From Himantopus leucocephalus (Eukaryota > Chordata > Aves > Charadriiformes > Recurvirostridae): 64,000 nt of DNA. The stretch covers positions 60,254,267 through 60,318,266 of the forward strand of contig RSEF01000031.1 in NCBI GenBank assembly GCA_003993805.1. The letters run 5' to 3'. A program made the position numbers and the translations under genes. Positions 62,936 to 64,000 of the stretch are shown piece by piece; positions within the stretch are counted from its first letter, which is position 1, and each line of letters starts with the position of its first letter. The notes beneath the pieces were generated by a model that saw only the letters and a program-made list of their open reading frames with translations, was not told the DNA's origin and searched no databases.

Positions 62936-63030
62936 TTTTACAGCAGGGGAAGCCAAAGCATAGAGGTACAATGGGAGACCAAGGATCTGGGAGAGGTTCC
63001 ACTCCCAGACCTACGCACTGCACTGTCTTC
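62936..63030 (-). mobile_element. MIR-like (CORE-SINE) fossil
   Basis: The plus strand TTTTACAGCAGGGGAAGCCA, AAGCATAGAGGTACAATG, GACCAAGGATCTGGGAGAGG and TTCCACTCCCAGACCT follows the reverse complement of MIR. That order is 'ttttacagatggggaaactgaggcacagagaggt', then 'cccaaggtcac', then 'gaacccaggtct'. Collinearity over about 90 bases is the evidence; divergence is high, as expected for an amniote-age SINE. Confidence 0.55.
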
Positions 63031-63964
63031 TTCCTCCCATCCCCCAGAAGAGATGTTTCTATTACATGTTCTATGTTTCTATTGCAAAATTCTTACTATT
63101 GTATATTTATTTTGGGTGATATCAATGTGTTTGTTGGGTTAAAGTTTGGAAAGTTAAGGTCATCATAGTTCCAAGGAACCATGTTTATAGACAGCCACCA
63201 CCTTGTGCTGGCTGTAGGGCATACTGAACAAGTGTCAGTCCAACTCCGCTCTCTGAAAGCCAAAAAATTGCCCTGACTAGGGAGTAATCAAAGAAGAGAA
63301 GGATGCCATTCATTTAAAAGTTTATAAGCAATGAGAAGCAAGGGAGAACAATGAGCCAGATCTGGCAAAGGTGTTACACTGCCCCTACATTTAACGGCAG
63401 CAACAACATAAGCCTGAAGATTTCATTGCATACATCTTAGAAGATACTGGATACAAGCCAAAGGTTTTAGCAGCTGCAGAGTAGATGGCAGGCACGCAAA
63501 AGGTGGCAGAAATTGTGTGATGTTACAGCAGAAATGCATCAGCTAGATGGATCTTCTATAACATCATCCACAAGAATGACTTAACAATCCAAATATTCAA
63601 AATATAATCTTTAGATTTAAGAGTCAGCATTCAGTCCACAAAAAAGGGACAGGGTTCACATCTCTGATAAATGCTCTAATTTCAGTTTCTCCTCTGATGA
63701 GGTAAACAGCATTTTATCAGTTCAGATAGTGGTGTACACTTTAAAAAGGTATCATTTAAATGTATGCCTTAAGGAAGTCCATGTACCTTAATGTATACTT
63801 TAAACAAACAAGGCCAGTTTAAGGCATTAGTGAAGCATTTGAAGTAGTATCTTTTTATAACAAAATTCCCTAAATTTCAACATCATAAATTGCTACATTA
63901 AAAGATCTTAGGCCAATCTTTCTGAAAAAACAGCACCAGATAGCTGCAATATATGGGGAAAAAA
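63031..63964. other. Intergenic stretch with no gene seen
   Basis: Unremarkable A+T-rich sequence up to the CR1 at the window edge. Confidence 0.5.
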
Positions 63965-64000
63965 AATCATAGAATCATAGAATTGTTGAGGTTGGAAGGG
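63965..64000 (-). mobile_element. CR1 LINE 3' terminus, cut by window end
   Basis: AATCATAGAATCATAGAAT then TGTTGAGGTTGGAAGGG is the antisense CR1 3' end with two intact terminal-repeat units. The rest of the element lies beyond the window. Confidence 0.92.

Overview
The window looks like bird genomic DNA: A+T-rich, with very few genes, carrying several chicken-repeat-1 (CR1) LINE copies in both orientations and two ERVL-type solo LTRs of the kind common in birds. Two CR1 copies end in the ATTCTATG-type terminal repeat typical of the family. Nothing is bacterial: there are no operons, ribosome binding sites or dense ORFs. I infer the Z chromosome, because the one recognisable gene, CAAP1, maps to human 9p, which is syntenic with the bird Z; the sequence does not prove this.

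The left edge (1 to about 5.7 kb) holds the last two coding exons of CAAP1 on the + strand (92-165 and 4129-4472), joined by an intron with canonical GT/AG ends. A 3' UTR follows with several poly(A) signals. The intron carries an ERVL solo LTR and a CR1 fragment, both antisense to the gene. Upstream CAAP1 exons lie outside the window.

From about 5.7 kb to 64 kb I find no convincing gene. This fits the gene desert that flanks CAAP1 on its 3' side in human. The region holds CR1 fragments at about 9.7, 15.9, 22.9-23.9, 31.4-32.0, 41.6-42.1, 55.6-55.9 and 63.97 kb, and an ERVL solo LTR at 45.7-46.3 kb with a 5-bp target-site duplication. It also has a possible second LTR type at about 28.7-29.5 kb, two or three short MIR-like (CORE-SINE) fossils, small tandem duplications, microsatellites and perfect hairpin palindromes. 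A 100-N assembly gap at 41606-41705 lies between two convergent CR1 fragments. The longest open frames (up to 144 codons) lack recognisable domains and are what chance gives in 64 kb.

I found no new biological system. The items most worth a second look are the CR1/CR1 junction at the gap, the TSD-flanked LTR that keeps a TATA box, the MIR-like fossils, and an unexplained minus-strand stretch at 42.2-43.8 kb.
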